A DNA stretch of 64,000 bases. It comes from Heliopora coerulea. Its lineage: Eukaryota; Cnidaria; Anthozoa; Scleralcyonacea; Helioporidae. The translations under genes were made by a program, and so were the position numbers. Shown one piece after another: positions 1-11,936 of this stretch (position 1 is the stretch's first letter; each line of letters starts with the position of its first letter). The notes below the pieces were generated by a model. It made no database searches. It saw only the letters and a list, made by a program, of their open reading frames with translations, and had not been told where the DNA came from. The stretch is taken from the NCBI GenBank assembly GCA_030142905.1, contig JASJOG010000108.1, positions 635,001-699,000 of the forward strand. Direction: 5' to 3'.

Positions 1-921
1 CCACCATACCAATCCATGGGTCCGATTTCTCTTGTAATTTAACCTATTTTAGGATAACTCACATAACTTTTTCTGCTGCCCCAAAATCGTACCAAATCAG
101 GCTCTCTGGTTGGCCAACGAGCGGTCCATATCAAAAGTGGGCGGCCCTCGTAGGCTAGATACACCTGCAGAAAAGTTTCTTTTAACCAAACGAGGCTTTT
201 AGTGAAGGCCGTTACAAATCAAATCCGTCTCGCTCAAAATACAAGCACTTTCAAATTAAGTAAAGAATGGATGTAATCACGTTATGTTGCCAACTTCGCA
301 CCATTCCTTTGGTTTAACACTCCGTCTAACTGTGGTACGCAGCCCCTTGGTATTGTTTCATTATGACCACAGCGTGACTACCAAAACTCACTAACCATCA
401 ACAACTATGCTAAAATCACGTTGGCTGTTGCTGTATCCCCTCGAGCACAGACCAATGAAATAGTCACAACAACATCACTAAATGGTGCTCACATTTGTAC
501 GTATGTTATTCCGGTTTCACTTAAAAATGTTCTATTAAAATCTCATACAATGACAAAGTATATTTGACCGCTGCTCAACAAACGTAGTGAATTGTTTATA
601 ACATAACCGACGATATGCAAAATCGTTTTAACATACTACAATTATGTAAACGCTTTGCCATCTGCTTGTTCACATTCATGTTCCTTACCACCAGTCTTGA
701 GACGATCGAGAACATTTTCGGATATGGAGGAATACGTAATCAGTTATATATACCATGATGCACATCATCTGTTTCAGAAAGGAAGAACATTCCTTGTCCG
801 CCTTCCTGTGCTCATAATGGACCCTAATTCACTGATATTGCCACTAGGCAAAAGCTGAGGTGTTCAACAGCTAGGTATCCGCATAATCCATGCACCATTT
901 CTCACTACGTTGTTGTCAAAC
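1..921. other. No gene recognised
   Basis: I see no supported gene here. Open frames are short (the longest about 67 codons) and resemble no family I know. The stretch ends at the left target site duplication of the Penelope-like element. Confidence 0.6.
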
Positions 922-933
922 TAGATGAATGGA
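922..933. repeat. Left target site duplication of the Penelope-like element
   Basis: The 12-mer TAGATGAATGGA occurs here and again, identically, at 2970-2981. The two copies bracket the reverse transcriptase and GIY-YIG remnants, as expected for a target site duplication made at insertion. Confidence 0.7.
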
Positions 934-981
934 GAATAAAAATGTTTTAGTGCGAGAAATATCGGAATCTAAAGTCTGAAT

Positions 982-1959
982 GTGCGACGAACCATCATTA
1001 ATCTCATCAGCACTGGAGAACTTCCTGATTCTGCAAGGAATCTCTTAGTTGACACACCTCGCACACTTGTCATGTACTTTCTACCCAAAATTCACAAACC
1101 TAATAACCCAGGTAGGCCCATTGTGTCTACCTGTGGTTGTCCCACTGAACTCATCTCCAACTATCTTGATCATGTTATGGCACCCCTGGTTAAGGAATTA
1201 CCTTCCTACATCAGGGACACCAAACATGCTCTCCAAATCTTCCAAAACATTACCTTCTCAGGCACCCACACATTCATTTTCACCATGGATGTCAAATCCT
1301 TATACACTGTCATTCCGCATCATGAGGGTTTGAAGGCGCTTAAATTTTTCTTCGATAAGCGCCCTACCCAGGAACCGTCGACAACCACATTGATTCGTAT
1401 GGCAGAGTTAGTGCTCACCCTCAACAATTTTTCCTTTGATGGTGAGCATTACCAGCAGATAAGTGGTGTAGCTATGGGCACCAAAATAGGTCCTAATTAT
1501 GCCAACTTGTTTGTTGGTTTTGTGGAAAAACAAATCTTTGAGCAGTACACTGGTCCTATGCCTGATTACTTCGGTAGGTACATTGATGACTGTCTTGACA
1601 CAGCATCATGTTCCCGTGTCGATTTGGAACGGTTCATTAACTTTGTTAATGGTTTCCATTCCTCACTCCAATTCACATGGGAGATCAGTGAGACCAGTGT
1701 ATCGTTCTTAGATATACTTGTTTCCATCAATGGCAATGAACTCACCACCTCTGTATTCTACAAGTCCACTGACTCCCATAGTTATCTCCTTTATTCCTCT
1801 TCCCACCCCAACCTTACCAAAAGGTCGATCCCTTTCTTCCAGTTTCTTCGTCTTCGCCGCCTTTGCAGTGAAGATGAAGATTTTCAGACCAAAAGTTTGG
1901 AAATGAGAAACTTTTTGTCCAGCGAGGCTATCCCACCCTCCTTCTCGAGACTGCCTTAA
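982..1959 (+). pseudogene. Penelope-like reverse transcriptase, N-terminally truncated
   Basis: About 325 codons are open. The protein shows LPKIHKPNNPGRPIVS near the start, a finger-palm motif typical of Penelope RTs, then FTMDVKSLYT (catalytic Asp region), SGVAMGTKIGPNYANLF, and the catalytic YIDD box encoded at 1579-1590, followed by SFLDILV. These match motifs of Penelope-like RTs and not of LINE RTs. No convincing ATG opens the frame and the upstream residues are missing. The frame ends just where a different frame continues the same polyprotein towards the nuclease, which indicates an indel near 1920. It is recorded as a broken gene. Confidence 0.85.
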
Positions 1960-2731
1960 CCGCGCCTGCCCAGATTCCCCGTTTGGGTTCCCTCATAGAC
2001 TCTGTAGTCAATGTTTCCAAAAAAATCCCCTTAGTGCTCACTTACCACCCCTTCAATTTCAAAGTAAAGGATGTCATCCGCAAGAACTTCCATATCCTGA
2101 AGAATGACTCTGAAACATCTTCCATTTTCCCCGATAACCCTCTAGTCTCTTTTCGGCACAGCAAAAACATCCGTGAATTCCTAGTTCATAATTCCCTACC
2201 ACAGGATATGTCGTCTCCCAAGGGCACATTTCCCTGTGGCATCAAGAAGTGCAAAGCCTGTAGTTTCATAGATTCCTCCATTACAATTTCGGCGCCAAAA
2301 TCTAAGTTCACTGTCAAACACCACTTCACTTGTACCTCCTCCCATCTCATTTACTGCATCTCATGCAGTAAATGTGGCATGTTCTGCATTAGAGAAACTG
2401 GAAGAGTTTTGAGAGACAGGTTTGGGGAGCATCGTCGTGCTGTTACTAAGAACGATGCTAATCAGCCTGTTGCCAGGCACTTTAACAGTGCTAATCACAG
2501 CCTTTCGGATATGCAAATTCGAGCTTTAGTTCCCGTTTCCGGTAGCAATGATAGCCGTAAAAGTCAGGAAATGCGTCTCATTTCCAAACTTGGAACACTC
2601 CACCCCCATGGTATCAACGAGCGATCTTCTTACATTTGGCTATCAACTGTATTTCATCATCTCACCTTCCTTCGCTATCCCACATTATTATTTTCTATCC
2701 ACGGGCTATTTTTCGCCCTTTTTGCTCTCTA
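1925..2731 (+). pseudogene. GIY-YIG endonuclease region of the Penelope-like element
   Basis: This continues the RT polyprotein in a shifted frame, open for about 249 codons from 1983. A Cys-rich linker (CGIKKCKACSF) precedes a GIY-YIG domain. LIYCISCSKCGM supplies the first Tyr block, CIRETGRVLRDRFGEHRRAV the second block with the catalytic Arg, and EMRLISKLGTL plus GINER the later Glu and Asn. The second motif reads CIR where functional relatives usually read YIG, so the site is probably impaired. In the family this nuclease nicks the target DNA for primed reverse transcription. Confidence 0.8.
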
Positions 2732-2884
2732 GTTTCACATATAATTTGTCATGTGCTTTACCCTTTCATTGTTTTGTGTTTGTTTTGACCACATTCATTC
2801 TACTGGTTCATTTTTGTCACGTGACACACTTTTTTAGTTTTACTATAAAAGCTCACGTGTTTTTGTATTCCATGCTACTAATCT

Positions 2885-2912
2885 CCGGACGAAGGGCCTT
2901 CGCTCGAAACGC
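2885..2912 (+). ncRNA. Hammerhead-ribozyme-like motif in the Penelope 3' tail
   Basis: The sequence GACGAAGGGCCTTCGCTC followed by GAAACGC resembles the minimal hammerhead core CUGANGA, stem II, GAAAC that is known from the terminal repeats of Penelope-like elements. GGGC and GCTC can form stem II around CTTC. The 5' core reads CCGGACGA instead of CTGACGA and one extra A separates the core from stem II, so this copy is probably inactive. Related copies with a better core lie at 49091-49119, 57365-57391 and 63709-63743. Confidence 0.45.
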
Positions 2913-2969
2913 TGAGAAGCTTTTTTTCTATCTTTTAGATAGTGTATAACCTCAAGAACACCGCTGTTT

Positions 2970-2981
2970 TAGATGAATGGA
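2970..2981. repeat. Right target site duplication of the Penelope-like element
   Basis: This is an exact second copy of TAGATGAATGGA (first copy at 922-933). It fixes the 3' end of the element at about 2969. Confidence 0.7.
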
Positions 2982-5900
2982 CACCAGAACAACTGGCATG
3001 AATTTCATTACTAATGCTTTTCGAATCAGCAGGCTCAGGATGCACATACATTTTCGCGATTTTCAATAACATGGGGCCGTGTTAAATTGCTAAAATGGAC
3101 AGTTCTCGGCAAATGCTGTTTTTCCACGTTTGTTTTTTAATCGTTGTTATGCAGCAGGGTATTTCAAGCGATTATTTCTGTCAGGCTACTTAATGTAAAA
3201 TAATTTCTTGACTACGCCCTGAATCAAAAGATAATGTCGAGCCAACTAAGCTGGCCAAGCTGAAATTACAAAAACTGAGCTCCGGCAGAAATGTTAGTCA
3301 TGTACCGATTACAAGATAATTATTGAAGAGATTTCTTCGAGAACCTGGCTTGACATTCCAGTCCGGCTAATTGGGCTGTGTTTTCAGCTTGGCCGATCTG
3401 ACTAAAATATCAGCCCACCGGACTGAATTTCTCCAAGTGGAAACAGCAGTGAAATTACAGGATGGCGAAAGCCTAACCCTAAATATGTTTTATATAGCTC
3501 TTATCCTAACTCTAATCCTAATTTTGCCTGCGGTTTTAAAACGTCTTCATCGTCCCGATGTTATTTAGTAAATTCTACATGCAATATTGCTCGAGAAATA
3601 CAGGAGTATGAGGAAACCAAATGTTGAAAGCATAAAAATTTTCAAGTAGGAAGAGCGCATAACGAAAGTAACACTAAACCTCCACATGCGCAGTCCTTGT
3701 TCCGCCATATAAGCCAAAATATCATTTTTACTCTCAGGTAAACCACTTAAGTATGTTTAGACACTGCAATTTATCGAAATGACCCGAGACCGCGTGTGAG
3801 CAAAAGGCGTCGAATCAGCTCAGACAAGAACTGGATGAATTGGTGAACAACCGCGTTTAAATAATTGGGATATTTGAAATTTGGACTGCGTATTCTTTCA
3901 ATAGAATTTTTCATCCAAACATAATTAGTAATACAGATATTGTGCCAAATGAGAGTGCATTCACATGCTACAACTTGTGGGCCTGACTTTAGTGGCTGCT
4001 TTGAAGAAAATCGCTCCGCTTCAAAAAATCTGTAGTAATGCAACAGACTTTTTGCATTGGAGAGACTTTCTTAAAATAAACCATCGAGAATCAGGCTGAT
4101 AAACTATGACGTGCAAATGCACCTTCAGATGTTTTTGATGAAAACAAAACTAACATTTCTCCAGAACGGTAAATATGAAGAGGGTAACACGTTTGAGTAA
4201 GTAAAACCAATATTGACTCATTGACCTAAAATAGCCATGAGATCAACATCCTAAATTTTTTTTTAATGGTAACAACATCACTTTTCACAACTGACTCAAC
4301 TATTAAGCCAGCTTAATTGGTTCACTCAGCTCACTCTATCCAACCCAAACAGTTCCACCGGTAAGGAGGTAAGACCGGGGGATGTCTGGCTCCTGTTTCA
4401 AACAGCAGGCTAACCGGGATTGCAATAAAATTTAAATTGCAGTAGGTAATTTCGTCAGCGCATGAGCCAAAAACGTGTCACTAACAAAATTTGAGAGGTT
4501 CAGCAGACACGACGGAAACCTCAAAAGAGTCGTTATTAGCCCCTGGCGAATTCTACAATTCTTCATTCCTTTACACAAGGTTCAACCTAGATCATTTTTT
4601 CTGCACAGCGAGAACGGTTCAGACGTGAGAAAGCTGTCGGCTGTTAAAGGTCAAACTTTTGGCCAGAATTTCCTGAAGCATTTAAGAAGAGGTGAAATTA
4701 CGTTCAGAGTTCGGTGAATTATTAACTACGGGGTGGTTTTGTTCAATGTTCAATTAACACCTCTTTTCGTTATGCAGTACTCACTCAAGATCGTCCTGGT
4801 GAATAAGCCTGCCAGAAGTCAAAACGCTAATATTTGAGCATCACCATTCACTTCAATCCAGGTGATGCCAAACTCTTTTTTCAAATTGTAAAGTACGCAC
4901 AGTTTTCATTTTTTTTTGCCCGACAGGCAAATTCTCTCAGGAACGTTCACTCTGGGAGTCAATGATTTCGATGTTACAACTAATCACAGCAAAACATTTG
5001 GCCAGCATAGACTGTTGATGGACTTTGATAAGTCTGAAAGTACGAAACGCTCTTTAAGAGCCATATATAAGGTAATAACGAAAAGAATCATATCAATGTT
5101 CATTGTTCAGTCAACAAAAGTGCCAGTCAGACCGGCACATCACGGAAGTATGCAACTGGCTAAATGGTCGGTTAAATCAGATACTTTGTCGTTAAAATTA
5201 ACAAGCACATTGAAGCAGTTGAAACTGTCGCCAACAGCATGGCCGACGGGCATTGGACCAGTTTCTTTTGAATGGCTGTAAGGACCCTTCTCTTATACCC
5301 GTGCATTCATTTATCCACGTATTTAGCTATAAAATCCATGCATAAAAGATTTAGCTATAAAAATTAAATTAAACATAAACTGATGGTCACCCCAAAAGTT
5401 AACTTTAAAGCCATAAACTCCAGGAAGGTCCGACGACTATGATGCTTATCGTTAATGCAACATGACAGCACCACCACAGACGTACAGAATTTCACTAACA
5501 CAGCAAAACATGGCAAAAGCAGTTACAACGTCGATAGCTCAACTATACTCCAATAATGCACGTCTTGAAGTTCGAATGACAGCGACAGAACAGCAACAGT
5601 GGTCGTTCAGAGAAGAGGGAACAGGTAAAAATCGTCTAACAGAACGACCATCTTCATGACAACAACAGTAACAGACAAACCAGCAGAAATTGCAACTGAG
5701 CTTGAAACAGTAATTTTTTATTCTATATCATTTGTAATTCTGTACTCAATCACATCTGCTTGTAGAATAAACTCACGTAGTTCTTATTTATGTCTGAGAC
5801 GCAGTGAAACGTTTTATGGTATCATAACGGTTTTTTTGTATTCTTTGCTGGCTTCAGTTTTTATCATCAAGCATCTTGACGATAATCAAAATAGAGCTGT

Positions 5901-8900
5901 ATCACAATGCAGTCACAATGCTATGGCAGAACAGCAGGGAACATTGGTGATAAGATGAACCACAGCACAACGTCACTCAAGCCTGTTAATAATTGTCAGT
6001 TTGTTTTTTTTCTTCACGTGTTGGTTTTAACAATACTAAATGTTACTGCACATGTTCAAAACGAGCAGTCACCAACAACCTAAAGTTTAAAAAATGTAAA
6101 GCTTGAATTTTTTTTTTTTTAACATCTTCGTACACTTTTTCAAAGCGACGCAATCTCGTCACGTCTCTACGAACTGTCCAAAGTCGACGTCCCAAAAGGT
6201 CAAACTTACTTAATGACCATGGTAAAGGCTTGTTAATAGTAAGCGATCGTCCATTCTGAAGTACGTGATCGACTAATTAGAGTCATCAGGACGTATTACC
6301 GCATTAGCGAGCGAATCATGACCAGGAATTATGTCCTAGAGACAACATATACACCTGGACGAAAATTAGTGTACGACAATCGTTTCGTGAGCTCTAATGA
6401 GCGTCATATCTTGCAACACTTACTTTACCAAGTTGATCCAATTTTCATCGATTAAAGGTTCACAAAACGTGGTCACTGTCAAAAAAAAACTGATGAGGGT
6501 TAAATAAGGTACTTAAATTATCGTATTGCGTTTTGTGTTGATCCGGCCTTACTTGCAATAAAAACGCGTGCAAAATCTCCTCGTGTCCCCTTAAGTTCAA
6601 CCTTTAGAACAACAGTATACTTGCAGCTGTCATGCCACCTTAAAAGCTCCTGAAGTGCTTACTAATTTGAGACGGCAAATACAATAAACTGCTTGCACAC
6701 ACGTGCAAAGAATATTGGCGTGTACGACAAATACAGGATTGGGACCGTGGGGGGTATGAGCCCGTCCGTCAATAGTTCTTGCGTGATCCACAATACAACT
6801 TCACATTACTTTCTTGGCTTACATACTTTCTAAAATAGGCCAATGTAAAACATAGTGCAAATTTCGAAGACAAAATGAAACGAAACTAGTACGTAACGGC
6901 ATCGATGTACGTTCAACAGGCACTCTTCGCCTATGACTAATGATCACTACAATACGAGGCATTTACCAGCGATTCTGTCTCACGTGTCACGATGTCAGGG
7001 AAGTAGGTTAAAAGCGATTCTCGTAAACTTGTTCATCTTTATTGTGGCGAAATTGGGCGCAGTTGTTAAAAACTTAGAACGTGGCCTCTTGTTTCCAATA
7101 ATTACTGCACTAATTGAACATATTATCAATGAGATGCTATCTTTCTGAATGGTGGCTGCTTTCTTGGTGCATTCATCAGATAACGGGTATCTTGTTATGC
7201 AAGGATGATTTCCAAAGAAACCGCAAAGTTTTGAAAATTTCTCGCCAAAAACTATTACCATACCATCTGCTAAAGACTTCACTATTCAACTGAACCTGCT
7301 CCAGCGTTACGCCAACAAGGTAACTGGAAATTTTTTGCGCCCTTACGCCCGCACGAAGTGTGACGTATCAGGATACGCTCCATCAGTCTGGATACGCTCC
7401 ATCATTCACTGTTTAGCAGATTTGCGCCGTACTTTTTTTTACCACTTGAAGATAGTTTCATAATTTTGATAAACATTGGTGGATATGATCCATTACAACA
7501 CCAACTGAATAATGTCAACTCACAACTGAAGTGATCAAAATAACCTGATAATGGTCTTTGTTAGTCTTCGTGGGAAAATTATTGAGATGGGCGGACCACG
7601 CCAATAAACAACCGCCAAATGCATCAGCAAATAACATTTTATTGCCAAACACGTTTTCGAAGATTTTTATCAATTATTAGAAATGTTAATGAAATTTATT
7701 TGGAGATGCATCTATGTTCATGACATAATATTTGCTCCCAAACATGAATATGTTCACATGATTGAACAATCTACCGCTTTATACATCTACGGACGAACTC
7801 CCCCCTAGAAGAACAGAAACCATGAAAGAGCAGGGCACTTTAAAGAGAATGGTTCATTAACTTCCGAGTCAACGTTAAGACACGAGGGAATTTCTAATGA
7901 ATGGTTAAACACATGGCTTGCTGTTTATATAAAGTAGAGATATCAGATCTCATGTCACTCATCATCGCAAAGTCGTTGGGAAAAAGTCCGAGACTACCCA
8001 AAGTTAATTCTGGTAAGCAATTGACATACAACTGTATACCGAACAATTCATGGACACAAGAACAATAAACGTATGTACGTTGAATTTACTTTGGTATTAA
8101 ACCATTGTGGTAATTAAGTGTAGTTCAGTAATAGTAACTGATGAGACAAAACAATAATACTGAAGTTGAAACAAAATCACAGTACAAACATTTGTAACCT
8201 TTTTGCATCCCTACGGACCAAGAAAAGATCTTTGTTAAAGGTGTAACACTCTAGTGAAAGAATTGCTGTTTGTACGTCTTAGAACTGTAACATCGCGCCA
8301 ACTTTATAGTTAAACGCTCTTTTGGAATGCGTGGTAAATATAAAAAAAGAAACAAACAAACAACAACAAAAATCAGTTATTTCCAACTGAATTCTCTTTC
8401 GCGCATTTGCCTTTTTGCTAGAGATTTTCACGTCGAGTTTAGCAATAAAAGTGCAATATGTCCTTGAAGACGGCAATGATAAATGTCAACCAAAACCCAG
8501 CGGAATCAGTATAACAATTCTTTTTTTTTATTTGACTGGTGCCTCAAAGTGAAGTTACTACATGACTGAGTGGTTACGATACCACGACATCACGAAACAA
8601 TACCGCGTCTAAAAAGGAATTGGCACGCAGTCTCTGCACAAGAATGGATGACGAAATCCAACTTTACTTAACGCTTTAAGCCGAGTTTTCTCGGTAGCAA
8701 GGAGGTAATTCGCAAAGGGGAAGAGAATACTAGTTGAACTAGTAGGAACTATTGAAGCAACTAATGTCGTGTACGTGCTTTAATAATCTCGAACACGAAC
8801 GCGCTCCAGATGATGCGTTAGTCTAAACTTCTTTCCTTCAAATTAAAGAGCGTGAGCTCAAACTGGAACAGTGAAATGGCTCCGAAATATTTTGAAATTT

Positions 8901-9547
8901 CCTTAGAAAGGGCAAACGGTTTCGCAGCTGCAATCTTGCCCCCAGGGCAACTTTTATAATTTTCGCGTTACTTCAAGTATCAACAAACACTCAACTTAAG
9001 GGCCTCAAAATAACGATTGTCATGAGCTTGTTATTCTGCCTAGTTTTTGAATACGTTCCATAAACTGGAGCATAAAACCACTGCATGTCGTCCGAGGCAG
9101 AAACATGAGAAAAAGGAAACTTCCCAGGTTTCTTTCCCTTCTGCTTCCGTTGACTTGTGCTTGCGTTCACGGATGCATTTCATTGATTTAATTGGAACAT
9201 GTCACTCTTGCATATTCCGTCTGTCCTTCCGCTCCAGCATCCATTTTCGTTGAAGGTGACACTTGACTATCACATCAAACGATTTGCTTGAAGCTGGAAG
9301 GATATTGCAATCATTCGGCCGGTTTCAACCCTAAAATACGTTGTTGATGGGTTTTAATTACCGAATAATGCTAACAAACGAAATGAATTGTCCACACACC
9401 TCTTCGGCAAACGTCTTCTCAAAAAACTATGCCACTCGAACGTCCTTATTTTAAATAATTCTAGTCAAATGGCAACGACTGCCTCTCGTAGGATCAGTAA
9501 GGAAATTTTCCTTCTTACCCCGTAAACAGCAGAATATGTATATGCAC

Positions 9548-9550
<3 letters not shown>
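2982..9550. other. Long intergenic stretch without a recognised gene
   Basis: About 6.6 kb hold only short open frames with no known motif. The best are an overlapping pair at 5462-5659 and 5656-5958; the second has two hydrophobic segments but no family resemblance. A degenerate patch of CCTAAC-type units at 3472-3523 looks weakly telomere-like. Poly-T or poly-A runs lie near 6110 and 8521. No transposon core was recognised. Confidence 0.5.
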
Positions 9551-9596
<46 letters not shown>

Positions 9597-9620
9597 TTAT
9601 ATATACATATATATATATAG
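9551..9620. repeat. (TA)n microsatellite
   Basis: An almost pure alternating TA tract, interrupted once near 9594-9605, about 190 bp upstream of the first bHLH gene. Confidence 0.9.
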
Positions 9621-9867
9621 GTAGCCTATACGTTTAATGACTTCATTTGTTAGTCTGTAATACCCCTGCCTTTCTAGGTCTCTTTCAACTTTGTAGGGAA
9701 ATTTTCATTAGTTTCATTGAAATATGATAAAAGATGCTTGTTAGCTAACAAATCACCGCTAGCCCCCCTGACTATTCATAAAGAACTTGGTCAGGTGTTT
9801 GTGTTAAAGTAATGATTGCTTGTTGCACGAACGAGGCTTCACACACACAAATTTATTCTTATCACAG

Positions 9868-10311
9868 AGTACGTTTCGTCTTGAAAGGGCGCAGACATTC
9901 TTCGATCAGCGAATTTTTACGTTATCCCAATGTCAAAGTCCTGTCTGCAGCGGAAATTCGGAAGAGGTCCTTGTCTCTGAAGAGTATGGGATTTTGGATG
10001 TGAAAAAGAAAGATGTTGCTTGTCAAACGACAAGCGTCACGGCCAACGAAAGCTTGAAAAACGAGACTGCGCACCGAATAAAGAGATCATCCGCTGACCA
10101 AGGTATAGACAAATCAAACCAGCGCCGCATCAAAGCCAGCGGTAGGGAACGACGAAGATTGGTTGTCCTCAACGATGCATTTCGTAGACTGAAGCAAGTT
10201 GTACCAACTGTGGATGAAAAAACAAAAAAGCTTGACGTTTTAAAAATGGCTTCGCAGTATATTCTGGGCTTAACTCTGATGCTAGAAGACCTCCCGGTCG
10301 AAAATCAATGA
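9868..10311 (+). CDS. bHLH transcription factor 1 (start exon unresolved)
   Basis: This encodes a group-A-like basic helix-loop-helix protein, a nuclear factor expected to dimerise and bind CANNTG E-boxes. The basic region ASGRERRRL contains the base-contacting Glu-Arg; helix 1 is LNDAFRRLKQVVP and helix 2 KKLDVLKMASQYILGL, with the stop soon after. Upstream lies DVACQT, shared with the neighbour at 11937. The frame is open back to 9808 after a stop, but no ATG occurs in frame before the bHLH. A good acceptor (pyrimidine-rich tract plus CACAG, ending at 9867) suggests an upstream exon, so the start given is that acceptor. An ATG at 9812 is in another frame, so a frameshifted or pseudogenised 5' end is the alternative. 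The precise bHLH family is not clear; the A-S-x-RERxR pattern loosely recalls MyoD and Nscl factors. Confidence 0.75.
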   Translation, partial: STFRLERAQTFFDQRIFTLSQCQSPVCSGNSEEVLVSEEYGILDVKKKDVACQTTSVTANESLKNETAHRIKRSSADQGIDKSNQRRIKASGRERRRLVVLNDAFRRLKQVVPTVDEKTKKLDVLKMASQYILGLTLMLEDLPVENQ

Positions 10312-11849
10312 CAAAAACAGTAGACAAACTTCACTTTTACTTCATGAATAAAATTTTTCGAGATACGACAGGCTGTCGAATGTTCTGGATTCAAGGCTAA
10401 GATGGCTTCTGTTCATAAACGCATAAATTATTTCTTCACACACCCACATGTACACAGGCATACGAGCATATAGAAGCATATCCTAAAACACAAATATAGA
10501 CTCACTCACCCATACACAAGTACACACTGACACAACCACTTACGTCGCTTCAATATAATTAGAACACATGCAACTTTACCAAACACCTAACTCAAGACAA
10601 TCCCTCTACCACTTTCAACATAACAATCAGCTTCGATGTATTCCTTGACTTGTTAATAGATTGCCAGAAAGAAAGAAACTGTAAACAAAACAACATCTTC
10701 TTCAAGTCTTCCATACTATGCAGTTAACTAGGATCAAGTCAATTTCCTCCTAGAATTACCCATCAAGGTACCATAACGTCAATCATTGCTAAGTCCAAAC
10801 AGTTTCCTTCACCCGACATTGGCCACCCCATAGTCTGGCAGACCTTTACATCGAAGTCACCCAGTGTAAAAAAAAAATATATATATAAACATAGATATAT
10901 GTATATGTATATGTATGGGAGTCTTTACTCAGTGAATCATTATCTATGCGAATAGCGAAATCTGATCAGCACTAAGAAGAATTGTCTTTGACGGAGATTC
11001 ATTATACATTAGCTTATCAGTCATCTATCAAGGATTGGAATGAACATTTCCTATCATTCTCATTTTCCTCTTGTGTTTAATCTTTCCAAGAGAACAATCA
11101 TACAATCATATCATCAAGCGCTCCGTCCTGGAAAAATGCATTCAAATAATTATTCCATTTTCGTTTCCGCCACAATCACGGTTGAACAGCAGTTATTATT
11201 AAGCTCAAAAATGAGCAAGATGACTCGAGTCGAGTTTCTTACGTGTTCTTATTGCCTGAAATCTTGGGCATGAGTAATCTCTGGTTATTGTACATATTAA
11301 GCATCCAGTGCTTGGCTTTTTTTATTCCTCACAACCGACCCTTGATGAATGTAATGACAAACGGAAGAAAGTGGTGATGCCCTTCGGCTGTTTACTGAAT
11401 AAAGAAGATCCCACTGTACAGACTACGGAAAGAAGTATAGAAAAACCCACCTCCTAGTTACAACTAATTAGCTAAACAAGCTTTCTGTAGTTGATTACAG
11501 CCCATTACAAGCGTTCACGATGGTAATTATACAAGAATATACCGCACAACCGGGAAAAACATTTCATTCGATATCTTTTCTAAAAGTAAGAATACCAGCA
11601 GGTTGCTATATTTTCTACAAACGAGTCCCGTCAATACGTACTCGTGTAAACCAAGGCAACGATGTTCCATTGATGATACTCAACTTCTCTCCTAAATTAT
11701 CTTCCGAAGATTTTTGCCTCTTTTTGCGCGTTGAGGGCGAAGTCTCCAGGGCAACTCCGAGAGGTCATTATTGTCAAGTGGCGATCGTTGCTGAGCTAAG
11801 CATCGATCTTTATCGGAAGGAAGTGACCCTAAGAAACCGCTTCACTATA
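10312..11849. other. Spacer between the bHLH genes
   Basis: No gene is supported. It holds a TA/GTATAT-rich microsatellite at about 10868-10917. An open frame at 11520-11873 (about 117 codons) has no recognisable domain and overlaps the presumed promoter of the next gene. AATAAA occurs about 30 bp after the first bHLH stop, near 10346, and is a plausible poly(A) signal. Confidence 0.5.
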
Positions 11850-11851
11850 TC

Positions 11852-11858
11852 ATATAAG
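11852..11858 (+). promoter_or_regulatory. Possible TATA box of bHLH gene 2
   Basis: ATATAAG lies 79 bp before the ATG at 11937, a workable distance for a TATA element with a short 5' UTR. This rests on spacing and sequence only. Confidence 0.3.
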
Positions 11859-11936
11859 AAATACTCATGTTAGAAACTCATCCAGATCTTAACTACTGCC
11901 AAGTACCTTCTCTTTCGCCATTAGGACGACCCCGAC

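Larger units (their letters stand above)
934..2969 (+). mobile_element. 5'-truncated Penelope-like retroelement (RT plus GIY-YIG)
   Basis: This is an endonuclease-bearing Penelope-like element. In order it holds most of a Penelope-type reverse transcriptase (982-1959), a GIY-YIG nuclease region in another frame (about 1925-2731), and a 3' noncoding tail of about 240 bp with a hammerhead-like motif at 2885-2912. A perfect 12-bp direct repeat flanks it. The N-terminal part of the RT polyprotein is absent, so the copy is 5'-truncated. The frame change between RT and nuclease shows it cannot make the full polyprotein. The near-perfect target site duplication and long open frames suggest a fairly recent insertion. 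Confidence 0.85.

Noticed and set aside
3472..3523. CCTAACCCTAAA-type words like an interstitial telomere
   Set aside because: There are only a few degenerate units, not a run of TTAGGG repeats.
5462..5958. Overlapping open frames (65 and 100 codons), the second with two hydrophobic segments
   Set aside because: There is no recognised domain, no splice or promoter support, and the lengths are compatible with chance in AT-rich DNA.
11520..11873. 117-codon open frame upstream of bHLH 2
   Set aside because: The composition is unremarkable, there are no motifs, and it overlaps the likely promoter of the bHLH gene.
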